Positions 1-9,824 of a stretch of DNA of 64,000 bases are shown here, in pieces (within the stretch, counting starts at the first letter, position 1; each line of letters starts with the position of its first letter). The notes under the pieces are model-generated. The model was not told the origin of the DNA. It worked only from the letters and a program-made list of their open reading frames with translations, and did not search any database. Origin of the DNA: Emticicia oligotrophica DSM 17448 (GTDB lineage: Bacteria; Bacteroidota; Bacteroidia; Cytophagales; Spirosomataceae); NCBI RefSeq assembly GCF_000263195.1, contig NC_018748.1, forward strand, positions 1,798,001 to 1,862,000, written 5' to 3'. Both the position numbers and the translations under genes were made by a program.

Positions 1-530
1 TCGCCAGTTGGTGTTTGACTAAAAGCATTAAACCTGAAAGCCCAAGGTACATTAGTGGCCTTGCCAACTATCTCGTGATTCATCAAATTTCCCATACGAA
101 TAAAAAATCCAGCTAAGGCTACCGTAATTACAATGCGGTCGGCCACCCACAAAAATGGTTGGTCTTTGTGGCTGCGAGCGTAGATAACCAAAGCGGTAAT
201 GATACCCACTAAGGCTCCATGACTTGCCAAACCTTGATACGGTGGCGTAATCATATCAATCAGAAATTCGCCCGGATTTTTTAGAAAACTATCAAATTCA
301 TAAAAAAAGTAATGTCCGAACCTCGCACCGATAACCGTTGCGATAATCATCACAAATAAAAGTGTATCGAGATCTTTTTCTGATTTGTGTTCTTTTCTGA
401 AAACATTGAGCATAATTTGGTAGCCCAACAAAAAGCCCGAAGCAAACAAAAGTCCATACCAGCGTAATTCAAAACTGCCCAGTTTTGCTATAATCGGATT
501 TACATTCCACGGAATTTCTAAAAGAGTCAT
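1..530 (-). CDS. lgt: Prolipoprotein diacylglyceryl transferase, 5' part (runs off window)
   Basis: Lgt moves a diacylglyceryl group from phosphatidylglycerol to the lipobox cysteine of prolipoproteins, the first step of lipoprotein maturation in the inner membrane. About 176 N-terminal residues are present, read from an ATG at 530 toward position 1. Visible family signatures are GARFGHYFFYE, the GLASHGALVGI block with the conserved HG, and GNLMNHEIVGK followed by NVPWAF. Several hydrophobic segments fit a polytopic membrane enzyme. The gene is divergent from argC and shares a 212-bp upstream region with it. The C-terminal third lies outside the window. The identification is secure from the motifs. 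Confidence 0.95.
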   Translation of the reverse strand, partial: MTLLEIPWNVNPIIAKLGSFELRWYGLLFASGFLLGYQIMLNVFRKEHKSEKDLDTLLFVMIIATVIGARFGHYFFYEFDSFLKNPGEFLIDMITPPYQGLASHGALVGIITALVIYARSHKDQPFLWVADRIVITVALAGFFIRMGNLMNHEIVGKATNVPWAFRFNAFSQTPTG

Positions 531-554
531 GTATAATTGGGTTTGAAATTTCCT

Positions 555-562
555 CAAAAATA
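555..562 (-). promoter_or_regulatory. Candidate -7 element for lgt
   Basis: On the minus strand this reads TATTTTTG, an exact fit to the Bacteroidota -7 consensus TAnnTTTG, 25 nt upstream of the lgt start. No clear -33 TTTG is visible at the usual distance, so the call rests on one box. Confidence 0.3.
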
Positions 563-650
563 TGAGTTTTCTCTGAGAGGTTGCTTAATTTTGTGACAGA
601 TTCTTGAAAAATGTTGTTGTATTATCAAATACAATCTTTTTTTCGAAATA

Positions 651-683
651 GTTTATCGTTTAAATAGGCTTTAAACGATAAAC
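651..683. promoter_or_regulatory. 14-bp perfect inverted repeat between lgt and argC
   Basis: The arms 651-664 and 670-683 are exact reverse complements of 14 bp (gtttatcgtttaaa) around a 5-nt spacer. The repeat lies between two divergent gene starts, so it cannot be a terminator of either gene. It sits about 14 nt upstream of TAACTTTT (697-704), a near match to a -7 box for argC. This places it where an operator would act. A repressor or activator site is inferred; the binding protein is unknown. Confidence 0.5.
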
Positions 684-742
684 CGCCTTTAATTATTAAC
701 TTTTTAACGCCTTAAATTCATCCTCTTTGATTTAGGGCTTTT

Positions 743-1717
743 ATGCAAATGAAAATAAACATCGGTATCATTGGGGGAGCTGGCTACACAGGTGGCGAAT
801 TGCTCCGTATTTTACTTAATCACCCAGCAGTAAATATTGGCTTCGTAAACTCGAAGAGTCAAGCAGGAAAACCTGTTTATGCTACTCATACCGATTTAAT
901 TGGCGAAACAGAGATACTTTTCACCGACCAAATGCCTTTCGAAGAAGTTCAAGCTATTTTCTTATGTTCGGGGCACAACGAATCGAAAAAGTTCTTGGCC
1001 GAAAATAGTGTTCCTGACCACGTGAAAATCATTGACCTAAGCACTGATTTCCGTGACCAAAGTAATGGTTTTATCTATGGTTTACCAGAATTACAAAAAG
1101 ATTTAATCAAAACCGCTAATCGTATTGCCAACCCTGGTTGTTTTGCCACGAGTATCGAATTAGCACTTTTACCATTGGCTAGTACTGGTTTATTGAGTGA
1201 AGATGTGCATGTAAGTGCCGTGACAGGTAGTACTGGAGCGGGACAATCGCTTTCGGCAACCACCCATTTTAGTTGGAGAAATAATAATATTTCTATTTAT
1301 AAGGCTTTCACGCACCAACATTTAAAGGAAATCAATCAAAGTCTTAAAACCCTTCAACCCAATTTTGGCAAAGCTGTAAACTTCATTCCTTACCGCGGAA
1401 ACTTTAGTCGTGGTATCATGGCTAATGTTTACACCAAATTTGCCGGAACAATCGAAGAGGCCAAAGAACTTTATAAAAACTATTATGCATCGCATCCTTT
1501 TACACACTTAAGCGAGGCTAACGAAATAGATTTAAAGCAAGTTGTAAATACCAATAAGTGTATTTTACATCTCGAAAAACACGATGATAATTTACTCATT
1601 ACGAGTATCATTGATAACCTAACAAAGGGTGCATCGGGGCAAGCAGTACAAAATTTAAACCTCATTTTTGGATTAGACGAAACCACTGGTTTAAAATTAA
1701 AGCCAATCGGTTTTTAA
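743..1717 (+). CDS. argC: N-acetyl-gamma-glutamyl-phosphate reductase
   Basis: ArgC reduces N-acetylglutamyl phosphate to the semialdehyde with NADPH, the third step of arginine synthesis. The 324 residues start with a Rossmann motif GIIGGAGYTGGEL (about 8-20). The catalytic cysteine is C133 in NPGCFAT. The later block with FIPYRGNFSRGI contains the conserved substrate-binding region. The length is normal for the short ArgC type. The start is either residue 1 or the ATG two codons later; the sequence does not decide. No other arg gene is adjacent and a terminator follows directly, so the gene is probably transcribed alone. A palindrome upstream may control it. Confidence 0.95.
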   Translation: MQMKINIGIIGGAGYTGGELLRILLNHPAVNIGFVNSKSQAGKPVYATHTDLIGETEILFTDQMPFEEVQAIFLCSGHNESKKFLAENSVPDHVKIIDLSTDFRDQSNGFIYGLPELQKDLIKTANRIANPGCFATSIELALLPLASTGLLSEDVHVSAVTGSTGAGQSLSATTHFSWRNNNISIYKAFTHQHLKEINQSLKTLQPNFGKAVNFIPYRGNFSRGIMANVYTKFAGTIEEAKELYKNYYASHPFTHLSEANEIDLKQVVNTNKCILHLEKHDDNLLITSIIDNLTKGASGQAVQNLNLIFGLDETTGLKLKPIGF

Positions 1718-1730
1718 AAGGAATATTCAA

Positions 1731-1770
1731 AAACCCATGCTTCTATTCAAGAAGCATGGGTTTAATTTTT
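1731..1770 (+). terminator. Rho-independent terminator after argC
   Basis: A 13-bp perfect stem (1731-1743 with 1751-1763) with a 7-nt loop is followed by taattttt. It begins 14 nt after the argC stop codon. Confidence 0.85.
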
Positions 1771-2009
1771 ACAAGCTTTTGATTCTCAACCTAATAGCCG
1801 TTTGGGTTTATAAAATCGCCTTTCAACAATATTCCGCCAGAAATTTTGTTATAAAACTGCCATAAAAGGTTAAATTTGTAGTTTAAAAAAATAAATTATT
1901 GATAATCAGGCTATAAATTTCTGTCAACCTGTCAGTTTTTAAGTTTTGGCTACATATTTGATAAAACTAAACTTCATAATTTCGAGAATTAACGAACAAG
2001 AAATATAAA

Positions 2010-5000
2010 ATGCTTAATTTTTTAACAAAAGGAATCACGCAGATTTTCGGTACTAAATCTGACAAAGATAACAAAGAGTTACAGCCCTATGTAAAGCTCA
2101 CTAACGAAGAGTTCGCAAAATTAGCAAACCTTTCGAATGATGAATTCAGAGCAAAAACAAAAGAACTTCAAGATTACATCGCTCAGAAACTTTCACACAT
2201 TGATGAGCAAATAAAAGCCATCAACGAAAATATCGAGAAAAACCCTGATATGTCGGTTGATGCTAAAGAAGCAAACTTCAAAAAAATAGATGCTTTAAAA
2301 CTTGATAGAAATAAAGAGTTAGAAGTTGTTTTATTAGAAATTCTGCCAAAAGCATTTGCGATTGTTAAAGAAACAGCCAGAAGATTCTCCGAAAGTTCTG
2401 AAATTGTGGTTACAGCTTCGCACCTCGACCGTGAATTAGCTATGCGTAAATCGCACATCACTATCGAAGGCGATAAAGCCATCTGGAAAAACCAATGGGT
2501 AGCCGCTGGTAACCTAATGACTTGGAACATGGTGCATTACGATGTTCAGATTATTGGAGGTGCAGCTTTACATAAAGGAAAAATTGCCGAAATGGCAACA
2601 GGTGAAGGTAAAACATTAGTAGCTACCTTCCCAGCATTCTTAAATGCTTTAGCTGGAAAAGGTGTTCACGTGGTTACTGTAAACGACTACTTGGCTCGTC
2701 GTGACTCTGAATGGATGGGGCCAATTTTTGAGTTTAATGGCATTACTTGCGAATGCATTGATAAATATCCAGCAAACTCAGCGGCACGCCGTGCGGCTTA
2801 TCGTGCTGACATTTGCTACGGTACAAACAACGAGTTTGGTTTTGATTACCTACGTGATAACATGGTAAACGACCCAGAAGAACTCGTACAACGCGAGCAC
2901 CACTACGCAATGGTCGATGAGGTTGACTCAGTTTTGATTGATGATGCCCGTACGCCATTGATTATCAGTGGGCCAATGGCTCGTACTGGTGACGAAGAAT
3001 TGTTCTTATCTTTGAAACCACGTATCCAGAGGGTGGTTGAAGCACAAAAAGTACTTACTAACGCTTATTTAATCGAAGCTAAAAAATTAATTGGTGCGGG
3101 CAATAAAAAAGAGGGTGGCTTAGCTCTTTTCCGTGCATTTAGAGGTTTACCCAAAAATAAACCATTGATTAAGTATTTATCGGAAGCAGGTATTAAAGCT
3201 ATTCTTCAAGAAACAGAAGCAATTTACTTGGCAGAAAACCAAAAGTTAATGCCAGAAGCAGATGCTCCTCTTTATTTTACTATTGATGAAAAAAATAACT
3301 CAATTGAGTTGACAGATAAAGGTATTGATTTCTTGACTGGTGAAAGTGAAGACCATAATTTCTTCGTAATGCCAGATTTAGGTGTTGACTTAGCTGCTAT
3401 TGCCAAATCAGACTTGAATGAACAGGAGAAAATCTTGAAAAAAGACGAAATTATTCGTGATTATTCTACCAAAGCCGAACGTATTCACGCTGTCAATCAA
3501 TTATTAAAAGCTTATACTTTATTTGAAAAAGATGTAGAGTATGTGGTGATTGATAATAAAGTAATGATTGTTGATGAGCAGACGGGCCGTATCATGGATG
3601 GTCGTCGCTGGTCAGATGGTTTACACCAAGCAGTAGAAGCGAAAGAAAATGTAAAAGTTGAGGATTCAACTCAAACTTACGCAACAATTACGCTTCAAAA
3701 CTATTTCCGTATGTACCACAAATTAGCGGGTATGACGGGTACTGCAGAAACAGAAGCAGGTGAATTCTGGAAAATTTATAAATTAGACGTGGTTTCGATT
3801 CCTACCAACCGTGCGGTTGTAAGAAAGGACCAAGAAGATAAAGTTTATAAAACCGTACGCGAGAAATATAATGCGGTTGTAGAAGAAATCGTAGAGTTAG
3901 TAAATATTGGTCGTCCAGTCTTAGTGGGTACAACATCGGTTGAAAACTCAGAGATTTTGAGCCGTATGCTTACGCTTCGTAAGATTCCACACCAAGTATT
4001 GAACGCCAAGCAACACGCTCGTGAAGCCGATATTGTTGCAGAAGCTGGAAAGCCAGGAACGGTAACGATTGCTACCAACATGGCTGGTCGTGGTACTGAT
4101 ATTAAGCTTACTGCCGAAAGTAAAGCGGCGGGAGGTTTGGCAATTATCGGTACAGAACGCCACGATTCACGTCGCGTTGACCGTCAGTTACGTGGTCGTG
4201 CAGGTCGTCAAGGAGACCCGGGTACTTCTCAATTCTTTGTTTCGCTTGAAGACCAATTGATGCGTTTATTCGGCTCTGACCGCATCGCGTCTGTTATGGA
4301 TCGCATGGGCATGGAAGAAGGCGAGGTAATTCAGCACTCTATGATTACAAGCTCCATTGAAAGAGCTCAGAGGAAAGTAGAAGAGAATAACTTCGGAACT
4401 CGTAAGCGTTTGATTGAATACGATGATGTAATGAATATCCAACGTGATACCATTTATAAACGTCGTAAAAATGCCCTTTTCGGCGACCGTCTTTCACTCG
4501 ATATTGCCAATATTCTTTATGATACTTGTAATGACATCGTAATGAATGCCGAAGGTAATTACGATGAATTTGAACTGCGTTGTATGCAAAAGTTGGCTAT
4601 TCAGCCAGAAATTGCACGCAATGAGTTTTCAAAGGGAAATCCGAAATTGGTGGAAAGACTATATTTACAAGCTGAGAAAGCCTACAAAGCTAAAAACGAT
4701 GAAATTCGTAAAAATATGGTTCCAGTACTTTCAAATGTACTTCAAGACCGTCGTGCACTAATTGATGAACCATTTATTGCGATTGTTGGCGATGGCAACC
4801 AAAATATTGGTTTGTATTGTAATCTTAAATCTGCCGTAGAAAGCGATGGCCGTGAATTGATTAAAGAAATCGAAAAACATATTTCGTTGAGTGTAATTGA
4901 CCAAGAATGGAAAGAGCATCTTCGTGATATGGATGATTTGAAACAATCGGTTCAAAATGCCTCTTACGAACAAAAAGATCCTTTGTTGATTTACAAATTT

Positions 5001-5324
5001 GAAGCAGTTGAGTTATTCAAAAACTTCTTAAACAAAGTAAATACTGATACTGTAAGCTTCTTAATGAAAGCTAACGTGGTTGAGCTTCGTTTCCAACAAA
5101 TGACACCACCAAAGGTAGAAACGCCAAAACTTCAAACGAATAAATCGAGCGATGAAGATGGTGGCGATGGAGCAAGCAAAACAACACCGTTACGCAATAT
5201 AAAAATAGCTGACCGAAACCAACGTGTGAGCGTACAATATAAAGATGGTACAATAAAACGTGATGTAAAATACAAAAACGTAGAAGATGATGTGGTAAAT
5301 GGTAAAGCTGTTTTAATTGAGTAG
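2010..5324 (+). CDS. secA: Preprotein translocase ATPase SecA
   Basis: SecA is the motor that pushes unfolded preproteins through SecYEG. The 1104 residues contain Walker A as MATGEGKT (about 195-202), a DEVD Walker B (about 303) followed by the SecA signature [11 protein letters not shown], and helicase motifs [10 protein letters not shown] and [14 protein letters not shown] in the second nucleotide-binding domain. The helical scaffold and wing follow. The protein is about 200 residues longer than E. coli SecA, with extra sequence between about 340 and 530, as seen in Bacteroidota. The C-terminal CxCx8CH zinc motif is absent; the protein ends in a lysine- and valine-rich tail instead. It is isolated between terminators and probably monocistronic. 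Confidence 0.97.
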   Translation: MLNFLTKGITQIFGTKSDKDNKELQPYVKLTNEEFAKLANLSNDEFRAKTKELQDYIAQKLSHIDEQIKAINENIEKNPDMSVDAKEANFKKIDALKLDRNKELEVVLLEILPKAFAIVKETARRFSESSEIVVTASHLDRELAMRKSHITIEGDKAIWKNQWVAAGNLMTWNMVHYDVQIIGGAALHKGKIAEMATGEGKTLVATFPAFLNALAGKGVHVVTVNDYLARRDSEWMGPIFEFNGITCECIDKYPANSAARRAAYRADICYGTNNEFGFDYLRDNMVNDPEELVQREHHYAMVDEVDSVLIDDARTPLIISGPMARTGDEELFLSLKPRIQRVVEAQKVLTNAYLIEAKKLIGAGNKKEGGLALFRAFRGLPKNKPLIKYLSEAGIKAILQETEAIYLAENQKLMPEADAPLYFTIDEKNNSIELTDKGIDFLTGESEDHNFFVMPDLGVDLAAIAKSDLNEQEKILKKDEIIRDYSTKAERIHAVNQLLKAYTLFEKDVEYVVIDNKVMIVDEQTGRIMDGRRWSDGLHQAVEAKENVKVEDSTQTYATITLQNYFRMYHKLAGMTGTAETEAGEFWKIYKLDVVSIPTNRAVVRKDQEDKVYKTVREKYNAVVEEIVELVNIGRPVLVGTTSVENSEILSRMLTLRKIPHQVLNAKQHAREADIVAEAGKPGTVTIATNMAGRGTDIKLTAESKAAGGLAIIGTERHDSRRVDRQLRGRAGRQGDPGTSQFFVSLEDQLMRLFGSDRIASVMDRMGMEEGEVIQHSMITSSIERAQRKVEENNFGTRKRLIEYDDVMNIQRDTIYKRRKNALFGDRLSLDIANILYDTCNDIVMNAEGNYDEFELRCMQKLAIQPEIARNEFSKGNPKLVERLYLQAEKAYKAKNDEIRKNMVPVLSNVLQDRRALIDEPFIAIVGDGNQNIGLYCNLKSAVESDGRELIKEIEKHISLSVIDQEWKEHLRDMDDLKQSVQNASYEQKDPLLIYKFEAVELFKNFLNKVNTDTVSFLMKANVVELRFQQMTPPKVETPKLQTNKSSDEDGGDGASKTTPLRNIKIADRNQRVSVQYKDGTIKRDVKYKNVEDDVVNGKAVLIE

Positions 5325-5351
5325 TGGCTAAATCATTTAAATAGATATAAT

Positions 5352-5385
5352 AAAGGCGTTGGGTTTCTCCAACGCCTTTTCTTTT
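5352..5385 (+). terminator. Rho-independent terminator after secA
   Basis: An 11-bp perfect stem (5352-5362 with 5369-5379), a 6-nt loop and a T-rich tail lie 27 nt after the secA stop. Confidence 0.9.
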
Positions 5386-5541
5386 TCTGAATGTACACCT
5401 TTTTACAATTTCAATCGAAAGTTTTTTCAACGTAAATCATTAATCTTTTCATTGGTAAAGATTACGTACAACTTAAACACGCCCTTTAACGATATATTTT
5501 TCAATAAAAAAGGTTTATTTAGCATAATTTTTATCAAACTA

Positions 5542-5575
5542 TTGATAGAAGTTCAAAATCAATTTCATAACTTTG
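5542..5575 (+). promoter_or_regulatory. Bacteroidota-type promoter of the TPR gene
   Basis: The -7 box TAACTTTG (5568-5575) fits TAnnTTTG exactly and is followed by C. TTG at 5542-5544 serves as the -33 element with a 23-bp spacer. Transcription would start near 5582, giving a leader of about 110 nt before the ATG at 5692. Confidence 0.55.
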
Positions 5576-5691
5576 CAGTCCGAAAAAAGTCTGATATAGA
5601 TTTTTACAAATATTTTTTGAAATTAAAACTTGATTATCATTACTTAATCAAGTCGAAACGATAAATTAAAGCGGTAGTCGCACTATCTAAA

Positions 5692-6387
5692 ATGGCAAAA
5701 AAAGAAAAATCAGGTCTTGAAATTATTGAAAGCCCAGAAGCTCTACAACAAGAATTTAACAAAGCAGAAGGCTTTTTGAAGAACAATCAAAAACTATTAA
5801 CTATCATTGGTGGTGGTATTTTAGCGGTTGTTTTAGGTGTAGTAGGATATAATTATTACACAAATTCTCAAGATGACGAAGCTCAAGCAGCCATGTTTAA
5901 TGCTGTATATGCATTCGAAGCAGATTCATTAAAACAAGCTTTGAACGGTACAGGCGGTAATGAAGGTCTTTTGGCAATTGCTGATAACTATGGTTCTACA
6001 AAAGCAGGTAAATTAGCTAACTTTTATGCTGGTGTAGCATTAGTAAAACAAGGTAAATACGATGAAGCAATTGAGCATTTGAAAGACTTTAGCTCAGATG
6101 ACCTTCTTGTACAAGCAAGAGCATACGCATTGATTGGTGATGCTTATATGGAAAAGAAAAGCGTAGATGACGCAATCTCTTACTACAAAAAAGCAGCTGA
6201 TTATAAGCCAAACAAAACTTTCACTCCAATTTACTTAATGAAATTGGCTAATGCTTATGAAGTTGCTAAAAATAACAAAGAAGCATTAGAGGTTTACAGT
6301 GATATTATCACAAATTATCCTGAATCAATTGAAATTGGTAACGCCAAGAAATATAAATCCAAACTCGAAGGCACTGTCGGCGAGTAA
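5692..6387 (+). CDS. TPR-repeat inner-membrane protein
   Basis: The function is not known. The 231 residues show a charged N-terminal segment, one membrane helix at about 37-56 (LLTIIGGGILAVVLGVVGYN) and a C-terminal region of TPR-like helices, for example GKYDEAIEHLKDF and DAISYYKKAADYKPN. The domain after the helix is probably outside the cytoplasm. The layout resembles the YfgM type of single-pass TPR proteins that work with the Sec machinery; this is only an analogy, although secA is the gene upstream. It is followed by a terminator and then ribH, so readthrough to ribH may be limited. Confidence 0.7.
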   Translation: MAKKEKSGLEIIESPEALQQEFNKAEGFLKNNQKLLTIIGGGILAVVLGVVGYNYYTNSQDDEAQAAMFNAVYAFEADSLKQALNGTGGNEGLLAIADNYGSTKAGKLANFYAGVALVKQGKYDEAIEHLKDFSSDDLLVQARAYALIGDAYMEKKSVDDAISYYKKAADYKPNKTFTPIYLMKLANAYEVAKNNKEALEVYSDIITNYPESIEIGNAKKYKSKLEGTVGE

Positions 6388-6416
6388 TACTTGGTTATGC
6401 AATAAAAAATATAATC

Positions 6417-6453
6417 AAAGGGATAAGCCGAACGAGGTTTATCCCTTTTTTTT
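6417..6453 (+). terminator. Terminator between the TPR gene and ribH
   Basis: A 10-bp stem (6417-6426 with 6439-6448), extended inward by three more pairs including one G-T, is followed by a run of T. It lies 29 nt after the TPR stop codon and 18 nt before the ribH start, so it may also attenuate ribH. Confidence 0.85.
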
Positions 6454-6471
6454 AATTTATCTAGAAAAACT

Positions 6472-6951
6472 ATGTCGTCAGCTAATAAAAATTTAAGCGA
6501 GTTCAGTACCTCGAATTTACCCGATGTTAGTCAGAAGAAATTTGCTATTGTTGTAGCCGAATGGAATGCTGAAGTTACCGAAGCACTTTTTGATGGGGCC
6601 TATAAAACACTCATCGAAAATGGTGTAAAACCAGAAAATATCGTAAGAGCAAATGTGCCCGGTAGTTATGAACTAAGTTTTGGTTCGCAGGTTTATGCCC
6701 AAAAAGCAGATATTGATGCCATAATTGCTATTGGTTGTGTAATTCAAGGAGAAACCAAGCACAATGATTACATCAATCATGCAGTTGCTCAAGGTTTGAC
6801 TAACGTTTCTCTGAAATATAATAAACCCGTGATTTTTGGGGTATTAACGCCTAATAATCAACAGCAAGCACTCGACCGAGCAGGTGGTATTCATGGCAAT
6901 AAGGGCGATGAAGCTGCCATAACTGCCATCAAAATGTTGGCTCTTGTTTAA
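6472..6951 (+). CDS. ribH: 6,7-dimethyl-8-ribityllumazine synthase
   Basis: RibH condenses 5-amino-6-ribitylamino-uracil with 3,4-dihydroxy-2-butanone 4-phosphate, the penultimate step of riboflavin synthesis, and usually assembles into pentamers or capsids. The 159 residues show FAIVVAEWNAEVTEAL near the N-terminus, PGSYELSF, GCVIQGETKHNDYI with the catalytic histidine, and GVLTPNNQQQALDRAG. The length is normal. The other rib genes are not in this window. The ATG at 6472 lies just after a terminator hairpin, so it either has its own promoter or depends on readthrough. Confidence 0.95.
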   Translation: MSSANKNLSEFSTSNLPDVSQKKFAIVVAEWNAEVTEALFDGAYKTLIENGVKPENIVRANVPGSYELSFGSQVYAQKADIDAIIAIGCVIQGETKHNDYINHAVAQGLTNVSLKYNKPVIFGVLTPNNQQQALDRAGGIHGNKGDEAAITAIKMLALV

Positions 6952-7067
6952 TAAAAAATTATCATTGCAAATACTCAAATAAAAATACTGATAATCAACA
7001 AGCTAAACAATTCACTTTTTTAAACGGGCGGAGTTCCGTCTTATTCATTTAAAATTAAATTTAAAAA

Positions 7068-8396
7068 ATGCAAGTTTGGAAATTTGGCGGGACTTCAGTA
7101 GGTAAGCCCGAGCGTATGCACTCTATTCGTAATTTAATTACTGAAGATAGTGGACGTAAAATCGTAGTATTGTCAGCTCTTTCGGGTACGACCAACGCTC
7201 TAATTGCTATTGGCGAGTCGCTTAAGGCAAACAATGATGCAGATGCTATCGAGAAAATTGATGCACTATATGCTCATTATGAGTCATTTATTAAGGAATT
7301 ATACAAAACCGAAGAAGGTTATACCAAAGGTAAAAACATCATCGAAAAAGAATTTAACTTTATTCGTTCGTTGGTGAATATTAAACCATTCTCTCTCAAA
7401 CAAGAAAAGGAAATCGTTGCAGAAGGTGAATTGCTTTCTACGCAAATGTTTGAGGCATATTTACAAGAAGAAGGTGTAAACTCGGCTTTGCTTCCAGCTT
7501 TAGATTTCATGTTGATTGATGCTGATAACGAGCCTGTTTTAAGTTTTACTGAAGAAAAACTTACAGCAATGCTTGGGCAACTTCCAAATACACAAATATT
7601 TATCACGCAAGGTTTTATCTGCCGCAATCCACGTGGTGAAGTAGATAACCTCAAACGTGGGGGCTCAGATTATACAGCTTCATTAATTGGTGGTGCAATT
7701 CGTTCGGAAGAAATCCAAATCTGGACTGACATCGACGGCATGCACAACAACGACCCACGTATTGTGAAGCGTACTTTCCCAGTACGAGAACTCACTTTTG
7801 AAGAAGCGGCAGAGCTGGCATACTTTGGAGCAAAAATCCTTCACCCAAGTACAATCACACCAGCAAAAATGCGTAGTGTTCCTGTTCGCTTGAAAAATAC
7901 AATGGAGCCAAACGCATACGGTACACTTATCGCCGATAAAACTACCGACTCTGAGATTAAGGCTATTGCCGCCAAAGATGGCATTACAGCAATTTACATT
8001 CACTCAACTCGTATGCTGAATGCTTATGGCTTTATGAGAAGAGTATTTGAAGTATTCGAAAACTACAAAACTCCAGTAGATATGATAACTACTTCGGAGG
8101 TTTCGATAGCCGTAACGATTGATAATGCCGATAATTTAGATAAAATTACAGCAGTTTTAGGTCAATTTGCCGATTTAGAAGAGCATGACCGCAATCAATC
8201 AATCATTTGTATCGTGGGTAATTTCAAAGCTGATAAAGCAGGTATTGCTCTAAAAGTTATGGAAGCCATGCGTGATATTCCGATTAGAATGATTTCTTAC
8301 GGAGCTTCAGAGCATAATATCTCACTTTTAGTTGATACAAAAGATAAAAATGCAGCCTTGAACGCACTCAACGAAGGGTTGTTTAAGTTTGATTAA
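7068..8396 (+). CDS. lysC: Aspartate kinase (monofunctional)
   Basis: It phosphorylates aspartate at the entry to lysine, threonine and methionine synthesis. The 442 residues open with KFGGTSVG (about 5-12), the kinase signature. RGGSDYTASLIGGAI marks the nucleotide and aspartate site. The region after about residue 300 contains two ACT-type domains, for example VDMITTSEVSIAVTIDN, expected to carry amino-acid feedback control. There is no homoserine dehydrogenase fusion. It is 88 bp upstream of serS on the same strand with a hairpin between them, so co-transcription is possible but not shown. Confidence 0.92.
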   Translation: MQVWKFGGTSVGKPERMHSIRNLITEDSGRKIVVLSALSGTTNALIAIGESLKANNDADAIEKIDALYAHYESFIKELYKTEEGYTKGKNIIEKEFNFIRSLVNIKPFSLKQEKEIVAEGELLSTQMFEAYLQEEGVNSALLPALDFMLIDADNEPVLSFTEEKLTAMLGQLPNTQIFITQGFICRNPRGEVDNLKRGGSDYTASLIGGAIRSEEIQIWTDIDGMHNNDPRIVKRTFPVRELTFEEAAELAYFGAKILHPSTITPAKMRSVPVRLKNTMEPNAYGTLIADKTTDSEIKAIAAKDGITAIYIHSTRMLNAYGFMRRVFEVFENYKTPVDMITTSEVSIAVTIDNADNLDKITAVLGQFADLEEHDRNQSIICIVGNFKADKAGIALKVMEAMRDIPIRMISYGASEHNISLLVDTKDKNAALNALNEGLFKFD

Positions 8397-8442
8397 TTGT
8401 TATTAGTGCCATTACTTCATCAATAATTAATGCAAAATCAAC

Positions 8443-8468
8443 GAGAAGAGGCATCAAAACCTCTTCTC
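8443..8468 (+). promoter_or_regulatory. Stem-loop in the lysC-serS gap
   Basis: A 9-bp perfect stem (8443-8451 with 8460-8468) with an 8-nt loop ends 16 nt before the serS ATG. It is followed by A, not T, so it is a poor terminator in the gene direction. A leader structure affecting serS expression or a processing site is possible. Confidence 0.4.
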
Positions 8469-8484
8469 AAAAAATATAATAGCA

Positions 8485-9753
8485 ATGCTACAACTCAATT
8501 TTATTAAAGAAAACAAACAAGCTACCATTGATAGCCTCAAACGTAAGTATTTTAAAAATGCCGATGAGACTGTTGAAGCTGTTTTAGCCATCGACCAGAA
8601 ACGTCGTGAAACACAAGCTGAACTTGATGCAACTTTAGCGAGAGCCAATGCCCTTGCCAAAGAAATTGGCGGCTTGATGAAAGCTGGAAAAAAAGAAGAA
8701 GCCGAAGCTGCGAAAGCAGAAACAGCCGAATTGAAGATAAAATCTAAAGGTTTGGAGGAAGATTTGAAAAACTCGGAAGCAGAGCTTTATGACATCATGG
8801 TTACAATTCCGAACTTACCACACGCAAGTGTGCCAGACGGCCGTACTCCAGAAGAAAACCTCAATGTCTTTCAAGCTGGAGAAATACCTACTTTGCACGA
8901 AGATGCTTTACCACACTGGGAACTCATTAAGAAATACGACATAATTGATTTTGATTTAGGAAATAAAATCACAGGAGCGGGATTTCCAGTTTATAAGGGA
9001 AAAGGAGCAAGAATCCAACGAGCTATGATTAACTTCTTTTTAGATGAAGCATTAGCAGCGGGGTATTTTGAAATTCAACCACCAATTTTAATTAATAAAG
9101 ATTCTGGTTTCGGAACTGGTCAGTTGCCTGACAAAGAAGGACAAATGTACCATGCAACTGTAGATGATTTGTATTTGATTCCTACGGCGGAAGTTCCAGT
9201 AACAAATATTTACCGCGATGTTATTTTATCAGATGCGGAGTTACCAATTAAAAATGTGGCTTACACGCCTTGTTTCCGTCGTGAAGCAGGAAGCTGGGGG
9301 GCTCACGTGCGTGGTTTGAATCGTTTGCACCAATTCGATAAAGTTGAAATCGTACAAGTTCGCAAGCCTGAAGAATCATATCAAGCTCTAGATGAGATGG
9401 TAGAACACGTAAAATCATTGCTTGAAAAATTAGAATTACCTTACCGTATTCTTCGCCTATGTGGTGGCGATATGGGCTTTACTTCAGCTTTGACTTATGA
9501 TTTTGAAGTATATTCTGCGGCTCAAAAACGCTGGTTAGAAGTAAGTTCAGTTTCAAACTTTGAATCATATCAAGCTAATCGTTTGAAACTTCGTTATAAA
9601 GTAGATGGTAAAACTCAACTTTTGCACACACTCAACGGTTCGGCCTTAGCATTACCACGTATTTTGGCATCAATTTTAGAAAATTCTCAAACACCAGAAG
9701 GTATCAAAATACCAAAAGCATTAGTGCCTTACTGTGGTTTTGAAATGATATAA
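8485..9753 (+). CDS. serS: Seryl-tRNA synthetase
   Basis: SerS charges tRNA-Ser in the cytoplasm. The 422 residues have the N-terminal antiparallel coiled-coil arm (about 30-105, rich in A, E, K) that grips the tRNA long variable arm. The class II catalytic core shows motif 2 around PCFRREAGSWG and motif 3 near the end around NGSALALPRILASILEN. The length fits the family. A shared terminator follows, facing the TonB receptor gene. Confidence 0.97.
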   Translation: MLQLNFIKENKQATIDSLKRKYFKNADETVEAVLAIDQKRRETQAELDATLARANALAKEIGGLMKAGKKEEAEAAKAETAELKIKSKGLEEDLKNSEAELYDIMVTIPNLPHASVPDGRTPEENLNVFQAGEIPTLHEDALPHWELIKKYDIIDFDLGNKITGAGFPVYKGKGARIQRAMINFFLDEALAAGYFEIQPPILINKDSGFGTGQLPDKEGQMYHATVDDLYLIPTAEVPVTNIYRDVILSDAELPIKNVAYTPCFRREAGSWGAHVRGLNRLHQFDKVEIVQVRKPEESYQALDEMVEHVKSLLEKLELPYRILRLCGGDMGFTSALTYDFEVYSAAQKRWLEVSSVSNFESYQANRLKLRYKVDGKTQLLHTLNGSALALPRILASILENSQTPEGIKIPKALVPYCGFEMI

Positions 9754-9773
9754 TATTTAGTTTTTACAAAAAG

Positions 9774-9810
9774 AAAAGCCTCATTATCAGATAATAATGA
9801 GGCTTTTTTG
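9774..9810. terminator. Bidirectional terminator between serS and the TonB receptor
   Basis: A 14-bp perfect stem (9774-9787 with 9794-9807) has T on the right and the complementary A run on the left, so it can stop transcription from both convergent genes. Confidence 0.9.
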
Positions 9811-9824
9811 ATGTAAATTACTTC

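Larger units (their letters stand above)
5325..5691. other. 367-bp intergenic region: terminator plus promoter
   Basis: It holds the secA terminator at the left and the promoter of the TPR/ribH unit at the right. A 101-codon open frame across it overlaps both signals and looks like no known protein, so it is not called. Confidence 0.7.

Noticed and set aside
5359-5664. Open frame of 101 codons after secA
   Set aside because: It overlaps the secA terminator and the promoter of the next gene and has a biased, low-complexity composition with no recognisable motif.
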